A stretch of 64,000 bases of DNA from assembly GCA_010093605.1 (NCBI GenBank), contig MU004198.1, positions 1,370,456 to 1,434,455 of the forward strand. Direction: 5' to 3'. The first letter of the stretch is position 1; every line of letters starts with the position of its first letter. This DNA is from Lophium mytilinum. Lineage: Eukaryota > Ascomycota > Dothideomycetes > Mytilinidiales > Mytilinidiaceae. The position numbers were made by a program, and so were the translations under genes. The notes under the pieces are model-generated. The model was not told where the DNA came from. It saw nothing but the letters and a program-made list of their open reading frames with translations, and searched no databases. Of the stretch, positions 23,926 to 34,429 are shown piece by piece.

Positions 23926-24605
23926 TCACTGGTATGGACCTCGATGGATATTGCCGGCCTGACCTGGATTTTTAGGAAGGCCTTGGCGTGGATTTGTAGG
24001 TAGGGTTGGGCCTGGAGTTATAGGTATGGCTGGGCCCTGGCTGAAATCGAGGGCTGGGAGTTGCTTGATATGTCGGGCCTGTACTTTCTTGATATCGCGG
24101 AGGTGATCTCGCACTACGAGGTGTGCTCTTGCTTGGCTCTGTAGGCTCTCTTTCACTGCCTTTCAGAGGGTTCGAACGAATGGTAGCTGTCTCTAACAAA
24201 CTTTGGTGGCGGTTCCCGATGTTTGATGCGGTTCGGATGCTTGTCGAGGTCCGGATATTTATCGTGGTCTGAAAGCTTGACGTGGTTTCTACTTTTGTCG
24301 CGATCCGTATACTTGTTGGGGTACAAGTAGTCATCGTTGTATGGATGCTTCCGATTGTCACGGTTAGCAGGCTTCTTGCAGCCTGAACGCTTGTCACGGT
24401 GCAGAGAGACATCGTCGTTTAGATATTCATTGTAGTCTGGAAGTTTGAGGCGGCTCCGATGCTTGTCGCCGCACTGATAGCCATCGCGATTCTGATGTTT
24501 GACTTGGTCAGAGTACTCAATACGGTCGGTAACCTTATCACTTTCAATTACTACTTTGCTGTATGACTCTTCCTTATAGCTAAATATTGGTTTGCGAATA
24601 AACAT
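23926..24605 (-). CDS. Repeat-built protein of unknown function (hexapeptide plus octapeptide repeats)
   Basis: The minus strand holds an open frame from 24605 (MFIRKPIFSYKEESYSK) to 24153. Its residues from about 28 on are a run of degenerate hexapeptides with consensus like DxDKYP (for example SDHDKY, PDLDKH, GDKHRS), encoded by 18-bp units. A second frame, 24156-23926, carries octapeptides such as AIPITPGP, TLPTNPRQ and GLPKNPGQ, encoded by 24-bp units. Unit lengths divisible by three and the lack of stops argue for coding sequence. The two frames could be joined by a 38-nt intron from GTTAGA to GAAAG (about 24191-24154), but the donor is weak, so a frameshift is equally possible. The product would be highly charged, then Pro-rich, and disordered. 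I recognise no family, and the whole frame could be decayed. Confidence 0.4.
23935..24102 (-). repeat. 24-bp tandem repeat, about 7 degenerate units
   Basis: Successive 24-bp units on the minus strand encode LRDIKKVQ, ARHIKQLP, ALDFSQGP, AIPITPGP, TLPTNPRQ, GLPKNPGQ and AGNIHRGP. Similarity is strongest in the last four, which share a x-P-x-x-P core. Only one of three frames is open across all units. Confidence 0.65.
24216..24527 (-). repeat. 18-bp tandem repeat, about 17 degenerate units
   Basis: Read on the plus strand, 18-bp blocks start at 24216, 24234, 24252, 24270 and so on; one unit (24360-24383) is 24 bp. Typical units are CGGATGCTTGTCGAGGTC and CGGATATTTATCGTGGTC. On the minus strand they encode the hexapeptide series DxDKYP/H. 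Phase stays constant across the array. Confidence 0.75.
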
Positions 24606-25026
24606 TGTTAGGGATAGCTACGCAGCGAAGCTAAGCCTGAGGAACAATCAGAGCAGTAGCGAAACAACTGAAGAGGAGTAGGAACTTGCTATGTCATCGC
24701 GATATTAGAGCTGATAAGGCTGAGATTATACATGAGCATTAGGTCGACATGTAGGTGTTGGTAGCTCTAGCCGCACGAACGCGACTCTTCAATCTGACTG
24801 GCAGAGACTCCATCACATGCACTAACTTTTCTCAGCCTTGCTGCACGACTACACAAAAGGTCAGATCGCCCAACGAAGCTGGTCTGGACTCGCTTCTGAA
24901 AGCTGCCTTAATCGCGCCTGCTTTTGCCTTGCTCTCACCACTTAGCTTGGATTATATTAAATCTTTACTATAGGATTACTATCTATAATTAAGCTGCTCT
25001 GTTTTTTCAAGTTCTAGGTAGTCCCC
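24606..25026. other. Intergenic, AT-rich, no gene seen
   Basis: About 420 bases upstream of the repeat-built gene and downstream of the TAP-like gene's stop codon. The right end (24950-25010) is AT-rich and may include the polyadenylation region of the latter. No open frame of note. Confidence 0.4.
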
Positions 25027-26562
25027 TTACGTCTTAAGTACTAAATTATCCCCGGGCATCGTCCCATGAATCAAATACGCATCCATCGCCTTCCACGTCT
25101 CCCCCTTGAGACTGTAAGACGTGTGCCCATCGCCATCCCTCGTCAGCAATTGCGCGCTCGGAAGTTGCTTCAGTAGACCATGGGCCCACACATAGGAGGT
25201 CTCGGGATCATGATACGCATTCACCAGCAGAATCGGCGGAACCTTGCCCTTGATCTCAATCTTATGCTGTGGATTCGCCAGCGGCGCCGGCCACCCAATG
25301 CAGAGCGTCTGATACGACCACGACTGACTAGCCCCCTTTGTGCGAGGGGATATATCACCTCCCAGCTGTTGCAGGTATAGGACGTCAGAGAGGGTGGTGC
25401 TCGAATGGGACCAGTCCTGGCACCCGACGGCCAGCCCGCCGTACACTCCATCATCTGGGGTGGCTGCCAGCCCTGTCGAAAGCGCTGTAGCGTTACCGGC
25501 GATGGCGAGCGCTATAGCTTCCGCACCCTCGCGCCATGTAGGCAAGAGGCTGGCTGGAATGCCAGGAGCGGGGTTCTTGAAGGCGAGCAGCTCCTGGACA
25601 GCGAAGCGCAGCTCTTCGCCCGTAACATTCGCGCGGCATGCTCCAGACTCCACGCAGCCTGGAGCTGGGACGGGCGTCTTATCCGCTTTCTCCAGGAACT
25701 CGTCGAAGACGCGTGTAGCGTTCTTTCCAATGGCACAGTCGGGCGTGTCCTCACACCATTCCAGGAATCGCCCTAGTGCATCCGCGTACGTGCTCGCTTC
25801 AGTTACGAGCGTCGATGTCTCTGACTGCGAGTGGTCCGTGATTGCGTCCAACGCCAATGTGCGAAAGTTGTCGGGGAATAATTCCGCATAGGCAGCTCCG
25901 ATCTGCGTGCCGTACGAGAAACCGAGGTAATTCAGCTTTTCGCCGCCCAGCGCGAGCCGGACCGCCTCGAGATCGCGCGCCACGCTGGTAGTATCGACGT
26001 GGTCGAAGAGCGGACCGGTCAGGTTGCGACAGCTTTCACCGAGCGCTTTGTTATGCGCCACCAACTTCTCGAACTCAGCTGTGGTAGTGGGGAACGTGGT
26101 GACTCGCTCGTTGTAGATATCAGGGTCGCACCGGATGGGCGTGCTACTGCCAATGCCTCGTGGGTCAGGCGCTACAATGTCGAAGGCGGCACGAAGCTCG
26201 GGAGACCAGTATGAGGAGTTGAGTTGCGTTTCGAGATTTGCGGCGTCGATGTTCAGCCTAGTGGCAGCGCCGCCAGGACCGCCGGGGTTGATGATGAGGG
26301 ATCCAATGTGTTGCGATGGTGAGGTGGCCTTCAGGCGGTTCATGCCGAGTGTTATGTTTGGGCCGCTGGGGTGGCTCCAGTCGAGAGGGACGTCCAGGGT
26401 GGCACATTCGAGGCCCATGCCTTCGGCGCAAGGAGACCATGCCAGCGGCTGCGGTTGGTAGTTGTATGAGGGCCTCTTTGGGAGGGCAACGGCGAACGGT
26501 GTGAGGAAGATGGAGACGGTGAGGACCTTCGAAAGAAAGATCTCAGGAAAGAATGGGCGCAT
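25027..26562 (-). CDS. Secreted alpha/beta hydrolase of the TAP family
   Basis: One uninterrupted frame, 511 residues. A signal peptide occupies residues 1-27 (LSKVLTVSIFLTPFAVALPK). The oxyanion loop is INPGGPGGAAT (91-101). DPRGIGSS (133-140) precedes the nucleophile elbow GFSYG with Ser216. The TAP C-terminal domain carries the other catalytic residues: Asp in NAYHDPETSY and His in DGDGHTSY. This is the architecture of Streptomyces tripeptidyl aminopeptidase and fungal secreted prolyl aminopeptidase-like hydrolases (merops S33). Eight N-x-S/T sequons fit an extracellular protein. Substrate is unknown: peptides are most likely, but this family also contains esterases of secondary metabolism. 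No biosynthetic partners are nearby. Confidence 0.88.
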   Translation of the reverse strand: MRPFFPEIFLSKVLTVSIFLTPFAVALPKRPSYNYQPQPLAWSPCAEGMGLECATLDVPLDWSHPSGPNITLGMNRLKATSPSQHIGSLIINPGGPGGAATRLNIDAANLETQLNSSYWSPELRAAFDIVAPDPRGIGSSTPIRCDPDIYNERVTTFPTTTAEFEKLVAHNKALGESCRNLTGPLFDHVDTTSVARDLEAVRLALGGEKLNYLGFSYGTQIGAAYAELFPDNFRTLALDAITDHSQSETSTLVTEASTYADALGRFLEWCEDTPDCAIGKNATRVFDEFLEKADKTPVPAPGCVESGACRANVTGEELRFAVQELLAFKNPAPGIPASLLPTWREGAEAIALAIAGNATALSTGLAATPDDGVYGGLAVGCQDWSHSSTTLSDVLYLQQLGGDISPRTKGASQSWSYQTLCIGWPAPLANPQHKIEIKGKVPPILLVNAYHDPETSYVWAHGLLKQLPSAQLLTRDGDGHTSYSLKGETWKAMDAYLIHGTMPGDNLVLKT

Positions 26563-27760
26563 AGCGGGCGATAGTGTGAAGGGAAAAGGAGCCTATGCCG
26601 CGTACGTAATGGATTAGATGGTAATGCAGAGAAGAAAGTTATGTAGTAGTTAATGTATGACGAGAGGGAGAAAGCAAGAAGAAGCTAGGCGTGGATGAGG
26701 GAATTGTAGGAATATTGGGTCTTGCTTCACTAAGAAACTCGAGAAACACTTATATCTCATCTTCTCAGGTACCTAATTTTAGTCTGTAAGCAAGAAGAGG
26801 CTGAATTAGCATGCCCTGGGCCATTTCTGGTCTTCTGCGGGTCATGGTGGTCAAAATGCGAAATGAAACCGTGTTTAGGGGCTGTGGAAGGCAGACAGTG
26901 TGGTGCAAACAGGGTTTATGTAGATCACGGACGTCGCTCTCGAGGCACAGAATAGTCGACCGTCCTACTTTTTGGGCACTTTCGCTTCTTACATAATAAG
27001 CGAGGCCATGAAGCCCAGACAATGCTGACTCTCTTTTCCCAATGGAGATACGCAACGCGAATACAATTACCGCATTAGTTATCTCTGGATAGTAGAACAC
27101 GGAGCAGAGATGATGGCCACAGTAGCGTCTCCCATCTAGCCTCATGCACCGCTGAACACCCTCCCCTCTTCCAGCTATTTGACCCAAGACCACATCTTAA
27201 AATCAGCCGGGGTGAAGCGTCCCATAAGGCCGGGAATGCTTCCATTTGGAAGAAAGACTGTTTCCCTCAGCCGCATTCTGGTTACTGGTCAATTTGAAAG
27301 ATGCATGGCTTAGGAATTACCTCCCGGTTTCACCACCGAGTCCTCCTCTAAAACTGATAGAAAAGAAAGATGGCCTAAAGAAGCTCACGGATGATGCGGA
27401 ATCTTGCCGTGCTTGCGAAACAAATTACATTCAAAAGAAGCGAAGACCAAGGCTACATCCCTTGCAAGAGTGATGAGAATCTTGAAAATTAAAAGTTCTG
27501 CGTGCCGACGTTCCGAACGAAGGAGAAGCCGATCTCAAAAGAGCATCTTTCTGGCTCTGATCTGTATGACAATTGAAGTGGCATTTCACAACTCGAAAGA
27601 TCTCAATTTAACCCAGCTTGACTCATGAAGTCCCAGCTCAAATGGATCGAAACCGATATGGGGTGCCGAAAAGTAGTCGCAACATCCAGGCCAAAGCACA
27701 CACCAGCCACGCTTTCTACGCTGCCCAATCTCGACCATCACAGTCCTCGCAACTTCATCC
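26563..27760. other. Gene-poor stretch of 1.2 kb
   Basis: Holds the promoter of the TAP-like hydrolase (near 26563) and the 3' side of the cupredoxin gene. The 142-codon minus frame at 26765-27193 has no domain or splicing support. Nothing else was recognised. Confidence 0.45.
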
Positions 27761-28539
27761 TCAAAGTAGAAGCATAGCAAACAACCCAGCTACCGCGCCC
27801 ACAACGCCTGCGCCAGATGAGATGCCTTGTAGTGTAGCAGCACCAGTCGAGGTCGCAGCGGCCGGCGAAGCCGTAGACGGAGTAGCGGACACGGCTCCCA
27901 TTGGCGACGGCTGAGCACCGCTAGAGTTGGTGTTTGCAGCAGCCTCAGCAAATGCGGAAAGTGCGTTCCCGGAGGTCCTATATCAATAAGTGAGCAAGAG
28001 CGTCTGTGTAGAATGGCGATTTCGAGCGAACGCACGGAGGATTTATGGCCCCAACCATACCCGCCTTGCAATGATCGACGGGCGCGTTCTGAGATCAGTA
28101 GAACCAGATCGGATCGGTATTTTCGATCGCTATTGAGAAGGTTTTGGTCTGTGAACGTTAGCTGCCTGGGACTGCAATCTTCAATATGGAGAACAGAGAG
28201 GAGATGTACATCGGGTTTGGACGAGGTAGCAATGAAGCCACTGAAGAAACTCGTGCTGCTCAGTGGCTCACACGGCTTCTCAAACGACGATTGGGTCACT
28301 GTGTGGTTTTGGGGATAGAACTTAAACACAATCGTGTCGCCGACCGCTGCGGTCGTGGTGTTGGGCACAAAGCTCAAACCCTCCTCTCCGACCTCGACGG
28401 TGTGGGTTGATGATGCAGACGCCGTGGCAGTAGCAGTGGGCGCGGTAGAGGAGCTAACAGCGTCGTTAGGGGAGCCGTACTGGGCTACGGCCAGAGCGAA
28501 TGGCAGAGTGCCGAGGACGAAAGCGGTGGAAATAAACAT
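27761..28539 (-). pseudogene. GPI-anchored cupredoxin, broken by an in-frame stop at the conserved Cys
   Basis: Three exons (28539-28210, 28148-28036, 27977-27761) would give 219 codons. Residues 1-20 are a signal peptide (MFISTAFVLGTLPFALAVAQ). The cupredoxin domain starts at VEVGEEGLSFVPNTTTAAVG, with the copper-ligand His in FYPQNHTVTQSSF. Exon 2 reads TKTFSIAIENTDPIWFY, then a TGA stop at 28097-28095, then SQNAPVDHCKAGMVGAINPP. In this family the stop position is the conserved Cys of WFYCSQ, a copper ligand with the downstream His and Met. Exon 3 is a Ser/Ala/Thr-rich linker and a hydrophobic tail (GVVGAVAGLFAMLLL) for GPI anchoring. Frame and both introns are otherwise intact, so the lesion is recent or a base error. 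Confidence 0.75.
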
Positions 28540-29971
28540 TCTGCGTTCTGCTATGAGGTAGTTTGAGGTAGTTTTGAAGCAATTATGGAATTTTATTGGG
28601 ATTTGAATTGGTATTTGTGTTCCAAAAAGGTTTGTGGTGGTGAGAACTCTAGCTGGAGCGGAGATCTCGGACCTTGATAATCGAACCTCGCGAAGAAGCA
28701 AGCAAAGGCTGCGCCCTGCGCTTGTCCAAACCTTCCGCAGAGTATCAAGGCGGATAAAAAAGGGCTGGCAGATGTGATGACAGACGGCCGGGGGCTTTCA
28801 GCAGAACATGACGCAAACAGGTTAGTGCTAAAGACAAAGAATAAATTGAGGATTAGCACCGAAAACACTCCAAATGGCTTTCCAGTTCCTCCAATCCAAA
28901 CATACAAGAAGTTGGCGGCTTGCAGAAAGAGCTTGCACACGATAGTAGAAATGCCGCACGTTAATTTTGTTTGATATGCAGCATAGCCACCACCAGTACA
29001 AACTCTACCCCGCAAGCACCAGAAGGATCAAAAGCCAAGACGTGTTGTTCAATGCAGTTGTAGTCTGGACGAATAGAAGGCTTCTGTACATGGAAGCAAG
29101 CTTTGACTGCGTTGCTTAGCTTGAGTGAACATGACAGAACACAGGTTTAAGCCTACGGGTGTGAATCTCACAAGCCCACCCGCCTTAACGAAAAAAGTGA
29201 CGGGACGAGACGATGGTACATACAAGTGCAATTCCTAACTCTGAAAAGACGTCAAACCACCCAAGATATGAGGGGCACAAGATTTAGCTAAGGTAATTGG
29301 AACTACTACCATGCATAGAGCGCTGGTATGCTCAAGGCACGGCGTTATAGCGGGTAGCAAAGGCTTCAATATCTCGGCAACCACGTTGTCAACTGGTAGC
29401 CTACTGCTCGGATGCTTGATGAAGCAGAGTTCACGGCCTCACACCGAAATCCCCGAGATTCCCGTTCCCGATTCATGTGGAGGCGGCCTTGGTATTGCAA
29501 CAAAGCCTGGGTCTCCAAGTGTCCGATCGGTCAGCAGCGAGCTCGACAGTCCGGCTTCGGCATCGTTCAGTGGCTTTCATTATCCCGCGAGATGCAACTC
29601 CTATCCGGCCAAGACTTGGGCGGCCTCAGAGGATTGGCTCGTAGCGGGTTTAATGTATGTTGCGACCGAGCGCCCTTCAACATGGTGGCTATAGAGAGCG
29701 GAGCTAGATAGGAGGCAAAGATGCTTTAGAGGTCTCCTCAGTTGTCCAGGGATGGAAAAATGGGTTGCATGCTGATCAGAGATGAGTTGGAGGTTGGAAG
29801 TCAAGCCGATCAGATAGCTGCAGATGACAAAATCAACCTAATCTCGCTGGGGCTTAGCTTAAGCTGAATTGAGCCGTCCACAGTACATCTGGTACCGGCC
29901 ACAGAACAGAAACTTCCGCTTCAACTCCCCATCTAAAAATACACCCAGCTTCCATCAACCCTTCCATAAAC
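28540..29971. other. Gene-poor stretch of 1.4 kb
   Basis: Upstream region of the cupredoxin gene and of the divergent Bmt6-like gene. Two overlapping plus-strand frames (29311-29694 and 29412-29711) contain no domain I recognise. The last 100 bases before 29972 are the likely leader of the methyltransferase. Confidence 0.45.
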
Positions 29972-31102
29972 ATGGGACGGCCAAAGGGAAACTTAGGATG
30001 GAGAGACTCCTCCAACGTGGAACGGAAGAAACCTGACAAGAAGAAGCAGGCCTCGAAAAAGCCCGCCGACGTCGCATCACCAGTGAAAGACTACGAAGGC
30101 CCAATTCCATTCGAACTCCTACAGTTGCTTCTCAACATCTTCAAGAATTCCTTTGCGCACCTGCTGGAGTCTGACTTCGCCCCATTGCTACAAGAAGTGA
30201 AGCAGCATTTGTTCAACCGGGACTTCGCGCAAGCGTTTGGAAGACAGGATTATCTCGAGGCCTATGCGGCCCGCTGGAGCTCATCGAGAGCCCTGGGCTA
30301 CCTCGAGATCTTTGACTACGTCTCCAAACACGTTTTCAAATCCAATGCGCAAGACGTTGTGAGGTCAAGTGCTTCCTACAAAGCCGTGTGTTTTGGCGGA
30401 GGAGGTGGCGCCGAAGTCGTTGCCCTCGGCGGGTTCTTGGACTTTTTGAGCCAATCGAACGGCATGCAGAACGGCAATGCTTCGACGGATGAGACTAAAG
30501 AAGCCTCTAGCCGGCCTCGGATAACGAATTTTGATGTCCACTGTGTAGACATAGCCAACTGGGGACCCGTAGCAGATTCCCTTTACACCAGCATGATCTC
30601 CACACCTCCGATATACAAATATGCCTCCGCAGCTGCCAAAGCTGCCAACAGGCCTTTACTGGAGGCCTCATCTTTCCACGTGACCAGTCATCAGCAGGAT
30701 CTTCTCGACCTAGATGTCTCCGCGCTCTCTCATCTCCTTCAGGACGCAAGCCTCGTCACCCTGATGTTCACCCTCAACGAGCTCTACTCATCATCTCTAG
30801 CCAAGACGCAAGCATTTCTGTTGAGAATGACAACATGCGTGAAGAAGGGAGCGCATCTGCTTGTCATTGATAGCCCGGGGAGCTATTCGACAGTGTCATT
30901 GAATGGGAGCGAAAAGAACTATCCGATGCAATGGCTCCTGGATCATACGCTACTACGGAAGGCCACTCCAGAGGGCTTGGCATCATGGGAGAAGTTGGAG
31001 AGTGATGAATCACGCTGGTTCAGATTACCGCAGGGGTTGAAGTATCCCATCGAGTTGGAGAACATGAGATATCAACTTCACTTATTCCAAAAACTTGACT
31101 GA
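29972..31102 (+). CDS. BMT6: 25S rRNA (m3U) methyltransferase, Bmt6-like
   Basis: Single exon, 376 residues. A basic start (MGRPKGNLGW, then KKPDKKKQASKKP, probably nucleolar targeting) leads to FELLQLLLNIFKNSF and RWSSSRALGYLEIF, and to the SAM-binding loop VCFGGGGGAEVVALGGFLDF. Later blocks NFDVHCVDIANWGPV, LVTLMFTLNELYSSS and the C-terminal RWFRLPQGLKYPIELENMRY belong to the 25S rRNA m3U methyltransferase family that includes yeast Bmt5 and Bmt6. Bmt6 methylates U2843 of 25S rRNA; I chose it over Bmt5 because the catalytic domain lies in the middle and the RYPxxLENMRY ending is typical of the Bmt6-type proteins. It is convergent with the dioxygenase gene, with 89 bp between stop codons. 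Confidence 0.85.
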   Translation: MGRPKGNLGWRDSSNVERKKPDKKKQASKKPADVASPVKDYEGPIPFELLQLLLNIFKNSFAHLLESDFAPLLQEVKQHLFNRDFAQAFGRQDYLEAYAARWSSSRALGYLEIFDYVSKHVFKSNAQDVVRSSASYKAVCFGGGGGAEVVALGGFLDFLSQSNGMQNGNASTDETKEASSRPRITNFDVHCVDIANWGPVADSLYTSMISTPPIYKYASAAAKAANRPLLEASSFHVTSHQQDLLDLDVSALSHLLQDASLVTLMFTLNELYSSSLAKTQAFLLRMTTCVKKGAHLLVIDSPGSYSTVSLNGSEKNYPMQWLLDHTLLRKATPEGLASWEKLESDESRWFRLPQGLKYPIELENMRYQLHLFQKLD

Positions 31103-31191
31103 AGCGATCCCCTGACTTGGCTCCTGCAGCCCTATTTTCTTTCTCATTCCGTATACGTAAGGTTATCACTGGGCCATTTTCCAATGTGCCA

Positions 31192-32337
31192 TCAATCCCA
31201 CAGGCTAGCTAATAGCTTTCGATTCCCCGTCCACGGCTCTCTAGCATGCTGCACTTGATGATTGTCTATCAGCAAAACATCCCCTGTCTGCCAAGTCACC
31301 TTCGCTTTGATCTCGTCAATGATTTCCACCGCTGTCTCCAAAAATCGGTCCGGGATCAATTCTCCATCGCCGTAAAAGCAGGGTGGAGAATACGCCCCCT
31401 TATTGTCAATATGCGGAGCACGTAACGTCCCTCTACCTTTTGCATTCAAATACCTGGACACCGCGTTGTTGAAAAATGCTATGTTTCCTGATTGTTCATG
31501 TCGGCGCAAAGCTGGGAGCGTTTGCCATACGCGGAGATCGCCCAGAAGATTGGTTTCGGACTGATTCTCCCATCCCCAGGAAACAGTTGGGAGACGACGG
31601 ATCTCTGTTTCGACCTTCTCGCGCGCTTCGTCGACCGTGTCCGTGTCGAGCACACGGATGCCATACGATTGGAGAACGGACGTTCCGGGAGAAGACACGT
31701 CGTCGCGAGGTCGGTTGGGGTAGAAGAGCTGGTACTTCACGCCCTTCTGTTCAAGCGCTTCGATGAAACTCGGTTCTCGTTCTTTCAAACGTTCATAGAG
31801 GACGACCGAGTGATTGATTGGCGTTTCTCCACCAGTCTCCGGCGCCGACATGCAGAAGAAGAACACGTACTGCGGGTAGTGCGGGCTCAGCCCAAACTCG
31901 TTATGCGGATACACCGGCTGCGTATTCGGACCCTCATTTGCGGTAGCCACGTTTGGACCGTGAATTGTTCTCCGAACTGGATTTCCAATGTCTTCGTGCG
32001 CAGGCCAACCGAAAGCATGCGCAAACTGAGAGAACTCATCCGAAGACTTCAGGTGCAGGTCTTTGAAGTAAATAGCGCCGTGTGCGTTTAGAAGACGTCT
32101 AATCGATCCTGAGGATGAAAATCGCCGTATCGAGGCGACGAACTTGGAAAGCGGGACATTTGCGACTGTCGGCGATACAGCCAAAGGGAACTCGGTATCT
32201 GCGGGGAAGGGTGATGGGAGTTGGATTGATGCTGCGTATGGTACTCGCTTGAACGAGGCATCTTCTTTCCAGATGAGCGATTCATCTTGCTCAAGCGAGG
32301 CTGATATTGCAAACGTAGGTTGAAGTTGCGTTGCCAT
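31192..32337 (-). CDS. TauD/TfdA-family Fe(II)/2-oxoglutarate dioxygenase
   Basis: Single exon, 381 residues, close to the usual size for fungal members. The double-stranded beta-helix carries the metal-binding HxE motif at 145-147 (YPHNEFGLSP) and the distal His364 in DNHQVQHAREPW; Arg373 in GNRKLLASLW is the likely 2-oxoglutarate anchor. NEGPNTQPVYP and ETGGETPINHSVVLYE are characteristic of clavaminate-synthase-like TauD proteins. The enzyme should hydroxylate or desaturate a small acid or amino-acid-derived substrate, cytosolic by lack of a signal peptide. The substrate cannot be told from sequence. The gene starts 480 bp from a divergent UNC93-like transporter, which could mean shared regulation, but there is no further pathway gene. 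Confidence 0.88.
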   Translation of the reverse strand: MATQLQPTFAISASLEQDESLIWKEDASFKRVPYAASIQLPSPFPADTEFPLAVSPTVANVPLSKFVASIRRFSSSGSIRRLLNAHGAIYFKDLHLKSSDEFSQFAHAFGWPAHEDIGNPVRRTIHGPNVATANEGPNTQPVYPHNEFGLSPHYPQYVFFFCMSAPETGGETPINHSVVLYERLKEREPSFIEALEQKGVKYQLFYPNRPRDDVSSPGTSVLQSYGIRVLDTDTVDEAREKVETEIRRLPTVSWGWENQSETNLLGDLRVWQTLPALRRHEQSGNIAFFNNAVSRYLNAKGRGTLRAPHIDNKGAYSPPCFYGDGELIPDRFLETAVEIIDEIKAKVTWQTGDVLLIDNHQVQHAREPWTGNRKLLASLWD

Positions 32338-32818
32338 AGTGGTGATTGAGTTTCTTTATTTCTATAGATATTTGCTCGAACTCGGCTATGTGTCTACGAG
32401 TTGCGAGCCCTATAGCCAAATTGCGCATCATAGTTATCCGACGATGAGAAGATGATCGTCATGAACCCTAGACAGCACGCAATTTTCCAGTCAGCCCGAA
32501 TTGCTTGGAGCTCATTCAACCTCGCCTACGACTGAGCGCTGTACTCTTTCATACTTACTCCGGCGTGCTAGCTGCAAAGCAGAAGGCCGCCGATGTTGTC
32601 AACTCACTCTGTGTGCAGATTTTTCAAAAGATTGGAGCTCCACCGAGCACGACAACAGTGGGGCACAATGCGACATACCAATTGGATGAATGTATAATAT
32701 ATATTCGGCGCCCAATCCTTGCCTTGGCGGAATCCGCCGATTTACGACTTGAAAACTTAGCAAGGTTCATTCTGGTTTTCTAGTCTTTCTTTAACCCTAG
32801 GTTTAGGATTTTGGTACT

Positions 32819-34429
32819 ATGTCGTCTTCTCCCAAAGGACAAAATGCTTTGGAGTCCAGCGCCGACAGCGATACCTCCGAAGCCCTAGTGCGCCGACCGG
32901 TCTCGAAGTTCACGAGAGTATATCGAAGTCCATGGTTCAGCGTTGTCGTTGTTGGATTGATTTCTTTCACGCAGCCTGGAATATGGAATGCTCTCAATAG
33001 TATGAACAAACGCAAGTCCACCGAGACGTAGCTGACGGGACCAGACACCGGAGCTGGAGGCCAACAAGAGCCATACCTTGTAAATGGAGCAAATGCGATC
33101 ACGTTTGGGTGCGCTAAGCCAACAGCGCCCTCCTAAAAATGGCGGCTAACTTACGGGTATTATAGCATCATGGTCTTCGGCTGTTCGATCTTCGGGGCCC
33201 TGGCAAACATATACGGGCTCAAGCCTATCCTGATCATTGGGACGCTGGGCTATGCGCCATACTCTGCTTCGCTGTATGTGAATAATCGCTATGGAAACGA
33301 GTGGTTTGTATGGCTGGGCGCTACCACTTGTGGAATTGCCGCTTCTGCCTTATGGGCTACTGAGGGCGCTGTTGCGCTTGGGTACCCTCATCCAGAGGAT
33401 AGAGGAAAGGGGAGTAAGTGTTACTCTCCTCCTGTGCCAAATTAAGTACTAACAACGGCGTCTATAGCGGGAATCTGGCTAGGTCTCCGCGAATTGGGCC
33501 AGCTCATCGGCTCATCCATCCAACTCTCCTTGAACGTGAAGCAAAACAAGCGCGGGAAAGTAGGCTACACGACCTACCTCGTCCTCATCTCCCTTCAATG
33601 TCTCGGCCTCCCCCTCGCAATGCTGATCTCCCCTCCAAACAAAGTCATACGCTCTGATGGCACTGGAATTGCTGATCCCACCAAAGCGAAGAACTTCCTT
33701 GGCGAGATGCGCAAAATCGGCCGACTTCTCACGACCAAAAGAATACTCCTTCTCATCCCGATCTGCATTATCGGCACCTGGAACGGGACGTACCAAGGAA
33801 TCTACCTTACGAAGTACTTCTCGGTCCGCTCGCGGGCCCTCGGCGCTCTGACTTCTGGTATTGCGGCGACCGCTGCAAACATCTTCTGGGGATGGTTCTT
33901 CGACCTGAAATATTTCAAGCGGCCCACTCTTGCCAAGATAGTCTGGGGTTTCTTCGTCGCTATCTTACTCGCACTCTTCGGATGGCAAGTCTCCAATGAA
34001 CACCTCTACGGGAACTCGCCCACGAAGGTGACGCTAGATTGGGCCCTTCCAGGCTTCGGCCGCGGGTTCGCGGTCAACGTGCTCTTCCGGTTCATGAACG
34101 AATCCCACTATATGTTCGTGTACTGGCTCATCGGCAGCTTTGATCAAGATGTCAAGACCCTCACGCTGACGGTGAGTATCCTACGCTCTGTCGAGTCGGT
34201 GGGTTCGTGTTTGGCGAATGGCGTTGGTGCGTTGAAGATCAAGCCGATGACGAATCTGATTGTCGCGTTTGTGCTGTTCGTGGTGGCTATTCCGACCACG
34301 ACGTGGGTCACGTTCTTGGTGCCAGAGAGGCCGACGTTGAATAGAGATGCTGAAGAGGATAGGGAGGAGACGAGGGTGAGCGGGCCGATTGCAGTGGTCG
34401 TCCCGAAGGATTTGGACCTCACACTTTGA
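32819..34429 (+). CDS. UNC93-like major facilitator membrane protein
   Basis: Four exons (32819-32999, 33045-33108, 33166-33413, 33468-34429), introns 45, 57 and 54 nt, 484 residues. Residues 1-30 are polar; then about 11-12 helices follow. The first contains VVVVGLISFTQPGIWNALN and continues over a splice as NTGAGGQQEPYLVNGANA, the conserved GxxG/Q-x-x-x-x-x-x-NxANA block of fungal UNC93-like proteins. Others include WLGATTCGIAASALWATEG, ILLLIPICIIGTWNGTYQG and IVAFVLFVVAIPTTTWVTFL. The C-terminal 30 residues are cytosolic and acidic. Homologues are annotated as DUF895/UNC93-like transporters, some in secondary-metabolite clusters; cargo is unknown. It diverges from the TauD-type dioxygenase. 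Confidence 0.87.

Noticed and set aside
26765-27193. 142-codon minus-strand open frame
   Set aside because: No domain, no signal peptide and no homologous feel; adjacent to AT-rich promoter sequence.
28095-28097. TGA read as selenocysteine
   Set aside because: Selenocysteine insertion is known only from a few early-branching fungi; I see no SECIS-like element, so a nonsense change or base error is far more likely.
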